Under the pieces are notes generated by a model, which saw only the letters and a program-made list of their open reading frames with translations, did not search any database and had not been told where the DNA came from. Below are positions 38,824 through 49,139 of a stretch of DNA of 64,000 nucleotides, in pieces. The stretch is from assembly GCA_021904315.1 (NCBI GenBank), contig CM038914.1, positions 9,936,001-10,000,000 on the forward strand, read 5' to 3'. The translations under genes were made by a program, and so were the position numbers. Numbering within the stretch: the stretch's first letter is position 1; every line of letters begins with the position of its first letter. Source of the DNA: Sphagnum magellanicum. Taxonomy: Eukaryota; Streptophyta; Sphagnopsida; Sphagnales; Sphagnaceae.

Positions 38824-39768
38824 TCACTCATAGTTAAGCAACCTCTTGGAATGTTTCTTGACAAGAGAATTAATATCGAAGTTATGAACATGCTTAGCGT
38901 TAAGCTTAGGCATGGCCACTTCAACGAGAAGTTCCAGCACCTGCATAAAAACCTCCATATCCAACTCCAAAGCAAGGATGTGGCACCCAAGGCTTTGGCA
39001 AGCCTTGACTATGTTGCCTACAAGGTGAAAGATGGTTAGACAAATTATTTGATGCAAAGATTGTGAATGAATTTTTTGAAAAGGAACACATACATGTGGA
39101 TGTAAATAAATCCACAACAAAAGATCCTATCTTGGAATAGACATCAATCAAGGCTTGAAGAGTAGAAGGATACATTTCCTTTACAGCCCTTAAGGGTTTG
39201 CCAGCCTTGGATATAGACATAGACGCCCCATCTGTCCAATTATACAACACATCCTCATTTCAAACATTAGTAAAATTGTTCAAAAATTCATCGAACGGTG
39301 AAGAAAAAAAATAATTTCCCAATGCCCAAGGAGCTTGCATAGGGGACCCTAGCAAGAAGAGTTGCACAATTGAGGAAAGTTTGCAATGTTAAAGAAATTT
39401 TTAAACTAAAGTTGAAAAGAAGAAAAATACAAATAAAGCTTAATGGATCAAAATGGAACCTTGAGAGATGGGTCCTTGATGCTCGTTAGTGGCAATGAAT
39501 TCACCATAGCCCATTTCATTTGTATCTAGAAGCCATATCTCTTTAGATAAGATTTGACCTCTTTCAAAACTTTGAGGTCATTCGGGTGAAATAACAAGAC
39601 AACCCCATTAAAGGCCAAGAAAATATGGGAAAAATCAAAGACACCAACAATGTACTCATCAACCTTTTTATTCCACGTAAAAACATCTACGTTCCTAGAC
39701 AAAAGAGGAACAAGGAGGTTTCTTGGAATGTTTGCAAAAACAAGTTGAACCTTGCCACTAGGATTCAT
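38824..39768 (-). pseudogene. Methyltransferase-like exons (N6-adenine/N4-cytosine type, permuted)
   Basis: Three exons: 39,460-39,768; 39,094-39,348; 38,824-39,017, with an intron of 76 bp between the last two (CACAT|GTATGTG, CTTGTAG|GCAAC). The first reads VQLVFANIPRNLLVPLL, then FNGVVLLFHPNDLKVLKEV and an in-frame TAG after YGF. The second ends LQALIDVYSKIGSFVVDLF-TST. Splicing gives VVDLFTST-CNIVKACQSLG and then HILALELDMEVFMQVLELL. N-I-P-R sits where a D/N-P-P-Y/W catalytic motif belongs, and VVDLF-x-S-T...LGxHILALELD matches the F-x-G-x-G AdoMet motif and its acidic strand. The order motif IV then I is the beta class. The key Gly and Pro are altered. Confidence 0.5.
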
Positions 39769-39857
39769 CTACATAAAAAGAAGAAAAAAATTAGTGCATA
39801 TAGGAAAATTTATTATAACTATGTTGTATAGGGAAAGAGAATGTAATGTAAGCATAC

Positions 39858-40494
39858 CTTGTGAATGGACTTAGAGATTGTTTCATACTACGGGGGCCAC
39901 GTCCGGGATGAGATCTTGGTTGCCACAATGGAATGCCAAGATAATCAGGGGACCATGTGGTGGAAACCAGGAGCCTTGTTGGAGGTAACAATAATCGGAC
40001 TTGGGTGGGATAAAGAAAACTAAAATGATTCCTTTCTAGTGTTCTGGACTTCACCAAGAGGAAGGGCCAGAAGAACATGTGGGGTAGTAGCTTTTTTTTT
40101 CCTCCTCACATCGTCGATTATCTACAAAGTTTGGCTCAAAGGAACCTCCATAAAGGTGTCAAAAGAGGGAGGTTTGATCACTTTCTCCTTTGACTTTCCC
40201 TTTCTTTTGGAGGCCATTTTCCACCTCCCACCCTCAACCTATGTTTCTACAAAACTTGTAAGAGTTTCCATGAAAGCGAGTTCAATATTCTCCCTCAAGG
40301 GAATCTCCAAGGTGGGGGTGTTGTCTTTCGGACAATCGAGGTACTAGCCACATTAGAGAAGATGGGGAGCAGGGCAATCCTTGAATAGGTCCTTCTAGAA
40401 CATAATGCAATCAACCTTAGGGTCACATTAAATGTCCAAGAGATTGGGGAGCTGATCAATGGCACCATGGAATAACAAGACATGATAGAAATAC
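39858..40494 (-). pseudogene. Linker exon of the methyltransferase-like relic
   Basis: Starts after a TTGTAG acceptor. The favoured frame has about eight stops but joins the next exon in phase 0 at ISKSIHK|MNPSGKV. It reads HGAIDQLPNLLDI, DPKVDCIMF, NTPTLEIPLRENIELAFMET, a basic segment MASKRKGKSKEKVIK and SNKAPGFHHMVP. The donor is CAAG|GTATGC. A second frame also gives a stop-free stretch (LLVSTTWSPDYLGIPLW), but it would join the next exon out of phase, so I treat it as a shadow. Confidence 0.45.
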
Positions 40495-40559
40495 CTACAA
40501 CATAATAAACATCACCTTCATAAAGAAATCTAACAATGGCTACTAATTTTCCTACTCTT

Positions 40560-41397
40560 AATGTCGAGACAAGGGGAAGTTATGTGGTGATGCAAATGCA
40601 AATATGCCTCCAATAAACATTTAGAAATCAATTTGAAACAACTTGAGAATGGAATAAAGTTGTATAATTGGAATACATGTACAAAACCCATTTGACAATC
40701 TCCTTGCTTCGAGTTGTTGCTCCTAAGATTTCCTTCTCCAAATGCCATCCTTAGGCTTGAATTCCCAAAAAAAGAAAGTCTCCCATATCACCAACATTCA
40801 CTATTATATATATGAGGAAAAAAATATCATATTCAGTACCTTTCACAACCAAGGAAAAATCGGATATTGTTGCATTGAAAAACTTTATCGCTTCAATCTC
40901 AAGCTGCAACAACAAGAATGAAATAAGAAGGATCATCCTTGAGAAAAAATGGAAAAAAAAAAAAAAACATCCATAAATAGAATACCTAATGCCAAAAGGT
41001 TGCCTTATGTAACCATTTATTGAATTGGGAATTAGAAAACCCGAGCATGGGAATTTTTTTGGCCTCCTGTAAAATAACATATTCATTCCATATTTTGAGC
41101 CAAGATAACTTTGTTTGACCAAGACATAGGAGTATGCGAACATCTAGAGCTTTTGTGTTAACATCTCTAGCTCCAAGTTCATATCATAATGAACTTGTAT
41201 CTCCCTAAAGAAATTGCACCCAAAGAAGGATCACATACTGACAAGTGCTTACAAAAGGTCAAGTATTGATCCTTCCTCACCTACTCCATAGCTCTCTCCA
41301 TCTACTCCTAGAGCTTCAATGGTGAGTAGTCCTTAGCATTGGGGAATTTTTCATAATACAATTTGATTGCAATGTCCCCAATTGTAAAAATCTTTTG
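40560..41397 (-). pseudogene. Central exons of the methyltransferase-like relic, no known domain
   Basis: Exon 40,986-41,397 follows a TTTTACAG acceptor and reads QKIFTIGDIAIKLYYEKFPN, then after three TAG stops DQYLTFCKHLSVCDPSLGAI, a frame slip, and SKYGMNMLFYRRPKKFPC to IRQPFGIR before AG|GTATTC. The next block starts at 40,903 after TTGTTGCAG with LEIEAIKFFNATISDFSLV and reads on through GDMGDFLFLGIQ, one TAA, and EKEILGATTRSKEIVKWVLY. Composition is protein-like, not repeat-like. I do not recognise a family. Position is between the putative ParB-like and methyltransferase-like parts. Confidence 0.5.
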
Positions 41398-41504
41398 CTG
41401 TAAAAATTAAAAAAAACAAGGATGAACAAGTGGAAAACAGAGGAAAAGAAAAGGATTGAAGGGAGTTTGATATGTGTCATACTTTATACATATATTAAAA
41501 AAAA

Positions 41505-42437
41505 GCTTTTGAGGTCCAAGAGGAAGGAAGCCCGGGAGTCAAGGCAAAGGCATTGTAAGGTTGCGGGCAAAGAGGATGCCCGGGAATTAAGCCAAGAAGA
41601 AGCCCGAGAGTCACATCACATATTCCCGGGAATGTTAGAAAGTGTGAGGGAGTGAACCCTCACACTCCTAAGGCAACTCCCACTTGGGGAGATGGAGTAC
41701 CGGTGGACTCCCGAAACTTCAGAGAACGATTGCAGGGGTCAAAACTCAATGGCTCATGGCGTTCTTTATATCATTAGAAAGCTCTTGGAGCGTAGATGTC
41801 TAAAATGGTCTCGCATGGCTCATTTGAACATCTGAAACACAAGTTATGGCGAAAAGAAGGGGCCGGGAGTCTGCCAGTTTGACTCCCGACCACTAAAAGT
41901 CGGGAATCGACCCGATTTACTTAGCTGCAAGGGGTGTGCCACACATCGAGAGCTACAACTTTGGTTTAGACCGCATTGCGATCCGAGGTCTGCTCGCAAA
42001 GTTATGGGGCTCCAAAGTCGCAGGAGTCCCAACTGGCGCGATTTCGGGACTCCCACTCGGGAGTCCCGGGAAAAATAGCCATTTGGATGTAGCCTCCGTG
42101 GAGAGCTACAGAGTATACTATAAGGGGGAAGGTGGTGGCTTCCCCCAAGTCCGGGCCGTGGTGAGTCTTGTGTGTTCGTGTTGCCCGTGGCTTGTCCTAG
42201 CACCAAGGGTGCTCCAACTTTTCACTAACCACTTTGTGTGGGTTGTGTGCAGGCTCGTGTGAGTGAGTGAAGCTTGTCAACTCTTCCTAGTCCCATCCTG
42301 GAGCTCCAACACGCCCCTCTACCCCTCAAAGTGTTGTGAGCTAGGGAGCATGCTCCGACTCCTCCCTCTTTCGCTGCTTTTTACTTGGGCTCACATTTGA
42401 GCCCTTTGAGGAGTTGGGAGTGCGTCATTTCTTGTAA
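41505..42437 (+). mobile_element. LTR-like repeat copy 2 plus internal tail, GC-rich, inserted in a gene relic
   Basis: The LTR-like part is 41,633-42,437, starting TGTTAGAA with GTGAGGG...CCCTCAC. A GC-rich flank at 41,505-41,632 with repeated GCCCGGGAGTC-like words probably belongs to the element interior. This copy keeps CpG and CCGGG words that copies 1a and 1b have lost, so it is younger. It separates two exon blocks of the minus-strand methyltransferase-like relic, between 42,438 and 41,397. No coding domain is visible. Confidence 0.6.
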
Positions 42438-43142
42438 ACCTCCGCCAACAACACCTCCTTGAACTACTCCAAGGGGATTTTGCCAATTGATTAAATTATG
42501 AATAATTCATGAACAAGGTTGAATTTTACATAGTCTAGCTCCACCAACCTGCAAAGATATACAGAGTAATGAGAACATAATCATTTAAATTTAACTAATG
42601 TAGGAAAAAAAAAAGGTTCAATAACATATTTGTTGAGCTTTATCATGGGAATGAAGAGCTCAATAAGCCCATGAGAGATGTCAAGGATAATGGAATCAAC
42701 AAAAAATGTGCCAGGAGGGTTCATCATCATGCAAACGATTAATGTAAAGCAACCAAGCTTACAACCTATGATTCTCATCCCACACAAAAAAATGCACCTA
42801 AAAAGGGAATTGAAGTTAGGATCAACAAGCAAGAAAGACTCAAATCTCTCATTCTTAGACATCTGATGCATACTCCAAGAAGACATGTGTTGTTCTTGGA
42901 ATTCTTCCTACCCCTTCCAATTGAGAGGTGAAACATAAAATTTTGTCCCCCTCTTAATAGCCAATCTGGAACACCTATTCCATCTTGAAGATATTGATTT
43001 TGAGTGCACGATGAACAACTGGCACAAATATCATTCGGCACAAAGGAATAACCATTTGGGCTTTGTTCCTCGACACCATCTTGTCTTGTTAAGGACTTCA
43101 AAGCTGTTGAACTTGGTTTGGCTCTAAACGACTTGAATAGTC
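42438..43142 (-). pseudogene. Exons with possible ParB-like fold
   Basis: Three blocks. The first (42,874-43,142) follows a CAATAG acceptor and ends at GA|GTATGC. One frame reads SSRLEPNQVQQL with later stops, another is fully open, so the true frame is uncertain. A 76-bp intron precedes the second block (42,797 down), which reads VWDENHRL-stop-AWLLYINRLHDDEPSW and then, after a T-run slip, FVDSIILDISHGLIEL. The W-D-x-N-H-R-L-x-A-W pattern resembles the G-x-H-R-x-x-A signature of ParB-type nuclease domains. The donor of this block reads AACAA|ATATGTT, as if GT had become AT. The third block (42,548 down) reads VELDYVKFNLVHELFII and SIGKIPLE. Confidence 0.35.
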
Positions 43143-43454
43143 CTATTGAAGGACAAGGAGTATGCATATGGCACCACTTGGGAAGTTTGTAAAAAAATTT
43201 GGAATGTTACAAATGCACAACAAAAAATATGAAAACAATCTAGAATTTTCTAAACAAAAGGCTACCCAATGCATCAAATACTTAAAGTGTTTCCATAATC
43301 GTTCTGATGGAGATATTTTTACAAGACATGTCTTGCAAAAGTAGACACAAGAAAGTTCAACATTATTTCTTTAAAAAAAAACTAAGCTTAAAAGGTCAAG
43401 TTGACAAAAACAAAAGGAGCTAAACATCCAAGGTCCTTTCTAGGCTTGTTGAGC

Positions 43455-44260
43455 TCCTTCCAAGCTTCTCTTGGTGCCAAAAAAAGCTCTACAAGAGTAA
43501 CAAAAAAAAAGCCAAGCTCTAGCTCCCCTCCGATTTCAGAGCCAAATTAGAGCTCAACTTTTTTTTGTGCTCCATCCAAGTTTTTTTCGGCACCAAGAAA
43601 AGCTCGAATGAAGAATAAATAACATCACAATTAGGCCCAATTCCAAATTTGTAGTTGGGCCCAAGTTTGGCATATTATGTTTGTTCCATTGAAGCTTCTC
43701 TTGGCACCGAGAGAAGCACAAGTGGAGAAAAAAGAAAAAAACCGAGCTTTAGTTCAACTTTGAAATGGGAGCCAAGCTAGAACATGACTTTCTTTTGTTC
43801 CATCCAAGCTTCTTTTAATGTCAATAAAAGATTGAATGGCAAAAACAAAAAAGGTCGAGCTTGGGCTTGACTCCCAATTTGGAGTCGGGCTCAAGCTCAA
43901 CACCTTTTTTTGCCCCATTTGAGCTTCTCTTGGCATTCGGAGGGGGCAAAACAAATGCCAAGCTTGAACTTGGCTTCGAATTGGGAATCGGGCCCAAGCT
44001 TAGCCTTTTTTCTTCCTCAATCCGAATTTCTTTTAGTGTCGAAAGAAACTTGAATTGAACAAAAAATTTGAGTCGACCTTTAATTCGGTTTTTTTTTTTT
44101 GTTACATCCGAGTTTCTCTTAGTGCCAAAAGAAACTCAATATTAACAAAACAATAAGGAGCTTGGCTCTTTTTTGCTACAATCAAACATCCTTCGGCACT
44201 GAAGGATTTTGTGCCTTTTTTTGCTACTACCAAGCTTCCTTTGGAACTAAGGGAAGTTCG
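43455..44260. repeat. Degenerate tandem repeat in the gene relic
   Basis: Nine imperfect units with the landmark CCAAGCTTCTCTTGGCACC. Spacing is about 115 bp for the first four intervals, then shrinks to 101, 86, 70 and 51 bp. It occupies an intron-sized gap between the 69-bp exons and the 43-kb exon. The open frames here are periodicity artefacts. Confidence 0.7.
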
Positions 44261-44335
44261 ATAATACCAATAAGAAAAAACTTGGCTTGGGTTTTTTTCT
44301 TTTGAAAATGGAGTCGATTTTGGGCTGAGCTTCAT

Positions 44336-45306
44336 CTTTGGAGCTAGGCCAAAGCTCAGCTCTTACTTTTTCTTTTTTGTGGCCGATTTGCCATGACCCT
44401 AGAATCTAAGCTTGAGCTTCGATTTAAGCTCAAGTTTTCTTGGGCTCAAATCCAAGATTGAACTTGGATTTTTCTAAAGATAAAAACTTGAAAATAAAGA
44501 AAAGGGTTGAATTCCAAGTTTTTACCTTGAACTTGTTATTCTCTTCTTGAGATGTGTTGATATCTCCTATAGTCTCTGGGCCTTCTCCTTCTTCCTACAC
44601 AAAGAAATCCACAAGAATGACTTTAAAAGAATGAACATTTATATACATGTGCGAACTTAAGCCCTAATTTTCTACTTGGTGAAACCTTAAAAAAGCCACA
44701 TTATTTGTTTTTTGAAAGTTATATTTTACTAAACTCAAGAAATATGAACTAAAGTGGGGTTTCCAAACATTCATCTGACAATTTTTATCAAAGCAAGAGT
44801 TATTATACATTTAATGTTTTGACTATCTTTGGAGCCGGGCCCAAGCTTGGCTATTTTTTCTTTTTTGTGGACAATTTGCCATCGCCCTAGAATTTAAGCT
44901 CAAGTTTTGATTCAAGCTCAAGTTTTCTTGGGCTCAAATCCAAGATTGAACTCATATTTTTCTAAAGATAAAAACTTGAAAATAAAGAAAGGGTGGAATT
45001 CCAAGTTCTTACTTTGAACTTATTGTTCTCCTCTTGAGGTGTGTTGAGATCTCCTATGGTCTTTGTGCCCTCTCCTTCTTCCTACAGAAAGAAATCCACA
45101 AGAATGACTAAATGAGCACTCATATACATGTGTGGATTTAAGCCCTAATTCTCTACTTGGTGAAACCCTAAAAAAGGCACATTATTTGTTTTTAAAAAGT
45201 TATATTTTACTGAACTCGATAAATAAGAAATAAAGTGGGGTTTCCAAACATTCATTTGATGATTTTTATCAAAGCAAGAGTTTTTATACGTTTGATGTTT
45301 TGACTG
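44336..45306 (-). repeat. 490-bp tandem duplication containing a duplicated 69-bp exon
   Basis: Two near-identical units, 44,336-44,825 and 44,826-45,306. Each contains a 23-codon block (44,526-44,594 and 45,013-45,081) starting EEGEG after a TGTAG or TGTAG-like acceptor and ending QEENNKFK before a GTAA donor. Both copies are open and 69 bp long, so the duplication added 23 codons without shifting frame. Confidence 0.75.
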
Positions 45307-45586
45307 ATTATTTAAATAAAAATGAACTATGTAGGAAACTAAAGAACTAATTGAGACCTTGCCTGAAAAATTGAAAAAAAAATTTCAATTGCACTTTGAA
45401 TTCATCTAGTTGAATTGTACAAATACTTAATTGCTTGGAATTATCCAACCTTCACAAATGCAATCATAAATTGATGTATAAACATTTTTAGACTAATCTA
45501 TGAATAAACCTTAAACCCTAAATTGTGAACATAATTTATGCTAAGGAGAAGTTCTTTTTTTAAAACCTAACTATGCTAACACTTAC

Positions 45587-45832
45587 CAAAGGATGAGGAC
45601 TTCTGTTTTATGTGCTGCTCCCATCATCCCCTAAGTCTTCGTCGTAGCCCGCTTCTACCTCCTTCTTTGATGACAATAATAGAACTTGTGAAATCTTTTC
45701 AATTAATGTACTTTCATTCACACTCCAATGCATTTGAGCCTATAAAACAATTTTTTTTACTTCTAATGATTCCTCCCTCCCTTGAGAGAAATCAAGTTCC
45801 TTTCCTCTTCTAGATACTTCTATCTTTTTCAT
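45587..45832 (-). pseudogene. Putative first exon of the methyltransferase-like relic
   Basis: ATG at 45,832 opens MKKIEVSRRGKELDFSQ, a charged sequence. It continues through EKISQVLLLSSKKEVEAGY and an acidic patch (YDEDLGDDG). It ends at a perfect donor, TTTG|GTAAGTG. Two in-frame stops (TAG, TAA) interrupt 82 codons. No known domain. The start is chosen because it is the only ATG in the block and nothing coding-like precedes it. Confidence 0.45.
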
Positions 45833-47842
45833 AGTTGCATAAAAAATGTATTAAAAAATATGAAAGTTGCTAAAATACAACACATCACATCTCCCTTCCA
45901 CTCTAAGAAAAAATACACTCTTGTCTAGGAATTCATAAGGTGTGTCAACTTCCTATTTTCTTCAACACCATTGTTAACTTTTGATGTCTTGTTTTGATAT
46001 GAGTCCACTTGTTACCGCACCTTCTTCTACTCCTATGTTGGGCTATGGTCGAAAGCTTGCTAGCCCTTTGTAATTGAAAAATGTTTTATTTACATCCAGT
46101 CTATGTTTTTTATACTTTCTTTTTTAAAGGATGTTGTCATTTCCCGATTTTTCTTACATCCATGTTGTACCCATGACCATTCAACTAATGTGTACTTAAC
46201 GATTATTAATTCAAATTGGTTTTCTATGTGTTAGGACAACTCATTATTCGATGTGTTTGTTGGGTCTAATGCCAATCATTAAATGGATTATGTAATAATT
46301 ATTGACAATTTGCTACCATCCTTATTTATAACAATTTTTGTCCCCTGCTATAATTTTGACAATTCAGTATTATTTTGCCACCATTTAGTTACAATACAGA
46401 TGTTTGGTAATGGATGCTTTGGACAATAGAGAAGAAATTCCAAGAATTAATCAACTACACTTCCATCTAACTCATCAAGATAACATTTGTGAAGAATTAC
46501 TACTTGTCAAATTACACTTTTAAGATGATCAAGTGTTTTTAACTACTAATAGAAGAAATGTTTTTCTAAAAATGTTAAATGAATTTCTATACATACCTTC
46601 ATTTTATTTGTTTCATGTTAATAGTAACCCCCATAAATTTACAAACATACTCTTAAGTATTTACAAAGTCCTGATTGGTCATAATCAATCGTTCTTGTTT
46701 TTTTCTTGTATTTATCATTGTAATAAATGTCTCTAGCAACATCTTTTATCCATATGCTATTATTTCATTTTTCTCTTGCTATAAATATCAGTGCAACTCA
46801 CCCATCTACCAAAAAATATTTTGTTTCCTTCTTAAATCAAAGGTAATATTTAATAATTTCCTTTTTATATAACCATGGATTTGAAAATTGGAATGCAATT
46901 GTACGATGGATACATATTGCAAAATATTGATATTTTCACATTTAACATAAATTGAATCCTTCATGGGCTTACCCTTCTTTCTTGGCCAAATCATTCTACA
47001 TCATGCCAAGGTTTGTTGTTTTTATCTCTTCACATTAAGAGAAAAAACCATTTTCTAACCAACTAGTTTTCAACTGCATGTCAAGCTCAACTTGCCTTTG
47101 ACTACATAATTATATTTATTTCAACAAATTCCATGTGGCCCACTTTACACCTCAATTTAATTGACTTTTCGACTAAGTTGGTAAGTGTATGACGTTGACC
47201 ATTATTGCCAATTGGCCATTGATTTTTACTTTTAATTAATAAATTCACAATTAAGCTATCGTGGAAAGATCTACTTTCAAAATTTGTCGAGCTCTATCAT
47301 GTCAATTGCTTCACTGTCTTGGTTAACCTTGTTTATGGATGGATGAATGTTGGAAAATTTGATGGATAAAATAATGTCTATTTTTTCCACTATAATTCAA
47401 CTTTGATTTGATTTTAGGTTCAACTTAATTGTGGCTTTTTTACAAGTTTGTTGTGACTAATTTCCAACTTTGGTGATTTCAAGACCCTTTAATCTTGAAA
47501 TTAATACCTTTCATTACACTACACCTTGCCACTAAAAACCTTAAGTTTGTTGGAAAATTTTATGTTTCATGGTGTCCAAATGTGATAAAACATCAAATGT
47601 GGGAGAACAAAACATTTTTGTCTAAAGTCATTGGGCATGGTATTGAAGTGATTAAAAAATGTGGAACATTGAGTTGACATGTCCTTGCTTATTGAAACAA
47701 ACGTCTATGTCCTAGAATTTCTTCTTTGGGATTGTTTTTCAAGGTTAAATTGCCTTGTTTCATTGAGTAATAATGACTCCTCCCTAAAAAGGAATATTGC
47801 ACCAACGTTACTAGGGGTGGTTGGTGCATTTGGCATTGCCCT
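45833..47842. other. Intergenic, no gene recognised
   Basis: Lies upstream of the first exon of the methyltransferase-like relic. AT-rich with scattered short frames. No promoter motif stands out and no domain was found. Confidence 0.5.
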
Positions 47843-48095
47843 TCATCCATCCAACACACTTCCATACTCATTTGTGCTAGTGTACTCCCCATAGGTATTT
47901 AGGAATGGGCACTTGCTCCATGGCTCCTTATGCAATATAACCTTCCACCATGGGTTGGAAAAATCATCAAAATAGAAAACTTGTTGGACTTGTGATGGGA
48001 AGACAAATGGTTCATTGTCATTCACCAACATATGTTGAAAGTTGGCCATTAAAAATTCAACTTCATCTCATTTGTAAGTTGGATTACCCCAACTA
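47843..48095 (-). pseudogene. DUF4216 fragment (CACTA-type transposon)
   Basis: Reads NEPFVFPSQVQQVFYFDD followed by NPWWKVILHKEP. This matches the DUF4216 signature DPFxLASQAxQVFYxxDP...WxVV found beside transposases of plant CACTA (En/Spm) elements. The frame starts at about 48,095 (GWGNPTYK, one stop) and fades after 47,843. No other CACTA domain or CACTA terminus was found nearby, so it is an isolated fragment. Confidence 0.65.
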
Positions 48096-49139
48096 TATAA
48101 TTATGGTTAATAGTTAATAAATATTAATTAGTTAATAGTTAACTATTAAAATAAATATTTTTTAATGAATTAAACTATTTAGATAACATTAATGATTAAT
48201 TAAAATTAATTCATTATTTACAAATTAATTTAATAAGTTATAAATTTAATGACTTATAATTAATATTTAGGAATTACCAACTAGTTATTAATTTATTTTG
48301 TTAGATAGTCAATTTAAAACCCAATTACTTTTTATTTAATTAGTTGATTACTAAAAATTTAAAAGGTTAAAAAATTAATTTTAATAATTTAATAAATAAA
48401 TTATATAATAAATATTTTAAATACATTAAATACATTAAAATTTATTGAGCAATTTATTTTTTAATTAATTAGTTAATTATTTATTTATTTCTTGAAATAC
48501 TAGGTACTTGCACACATGGCATGGCACCAAAGGTTTAAGCATGTGGTTTAGCTAGGTCTAACCTAAATGCCTCATGGCTAAGCTTTAAATGTACCTTAGA
48601 TGTCGCATTAAACAATTAATTAACCTTAGATGGTTAGCCCTAATTTAGCCAAGCTTAGGCACAATGTATTCTAAATTAATTAATAAGAATTAATTACTAA
48701 TTATTCGCCTAAATTAAGATCATATTATGATATTATTAATTATTAAAAATATAAAAATATAATTAGCTTAGTTTAAAATTAATCATAATTTAACATTTGA
48801 AAATAATAATGTTATTAAATTAATGTATGTATTTATCCTAATCTTTATGGTTAATGCAATCTTTAAATAGTTAATATTACTAAAGTTTTATTAATTTCAT
48901 TACAATAAATTAAATATTTGTATGAAAATTATTCCCCATTAGTTAATATTATTTAATTAATAGGTAGACTAAACTAGTTAATTATTATAAGTAGTTGTTG
49001 TTTTAATCTAATTAGTAATTAGATATTAAATACTTGGAACTACCCAATATTAAACATAACCTTAAGAACCATTGCAAATTTTAATATTTTTTTCATTTTT
49101 TAACTAAATCAATAATGATTTTTATGTCATTAGAAGTGC

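Larger units (their letters stand above)
38824..45832 (-). pseudogene. Decayed multi-exon gene: methyltransferase-like C-terminus, possible ParB-like middle
   Basis: At least ten exon-like blocks on the minus strand: 45,587-45,832; 45,013-45,081 and its copy 44,526-44,594; 42,874-43,142; about 42,630-42,797; about 42,438-42,548; 40,986-41,397; about 40,560-40,903; 39,858-40,494; 39,460-39,768; 39,094-39,348; 38,824-39,017. Many have plant splice sites (GTAAGT, GTATGC, GTATGT donors; TTGCAG, TTTACAG, TTGTAG acceptors). In-frame stops, often TAG or TAA where Gln would fit, and slips in T-runs show it is dead. The last three exons read like a Rossmann amino-methyltransferase with the NPPY-type motif before the AdoMet motif. 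The whole-gene identity is inference; the exon architecture is seen. Confidence 0.55.

Noticed and set aside
39791..40078. Minus-strand frame with LLVSTTWSPDYLGIPLW
   Set aside because: It looked like a conserved exon, but the alternative frame joins the next exon in phase 0 at CAAG|GTATGC and ATGAATCC, so this one is probably a shadow.
40530..40748. 72-codon frame MAFGEGNLRSNN
   Set aside because: Another frame reads on from the upstream exon (GDMGDFLFLGIQ to EKEILGATTRSKE) with a single stop and fits better.
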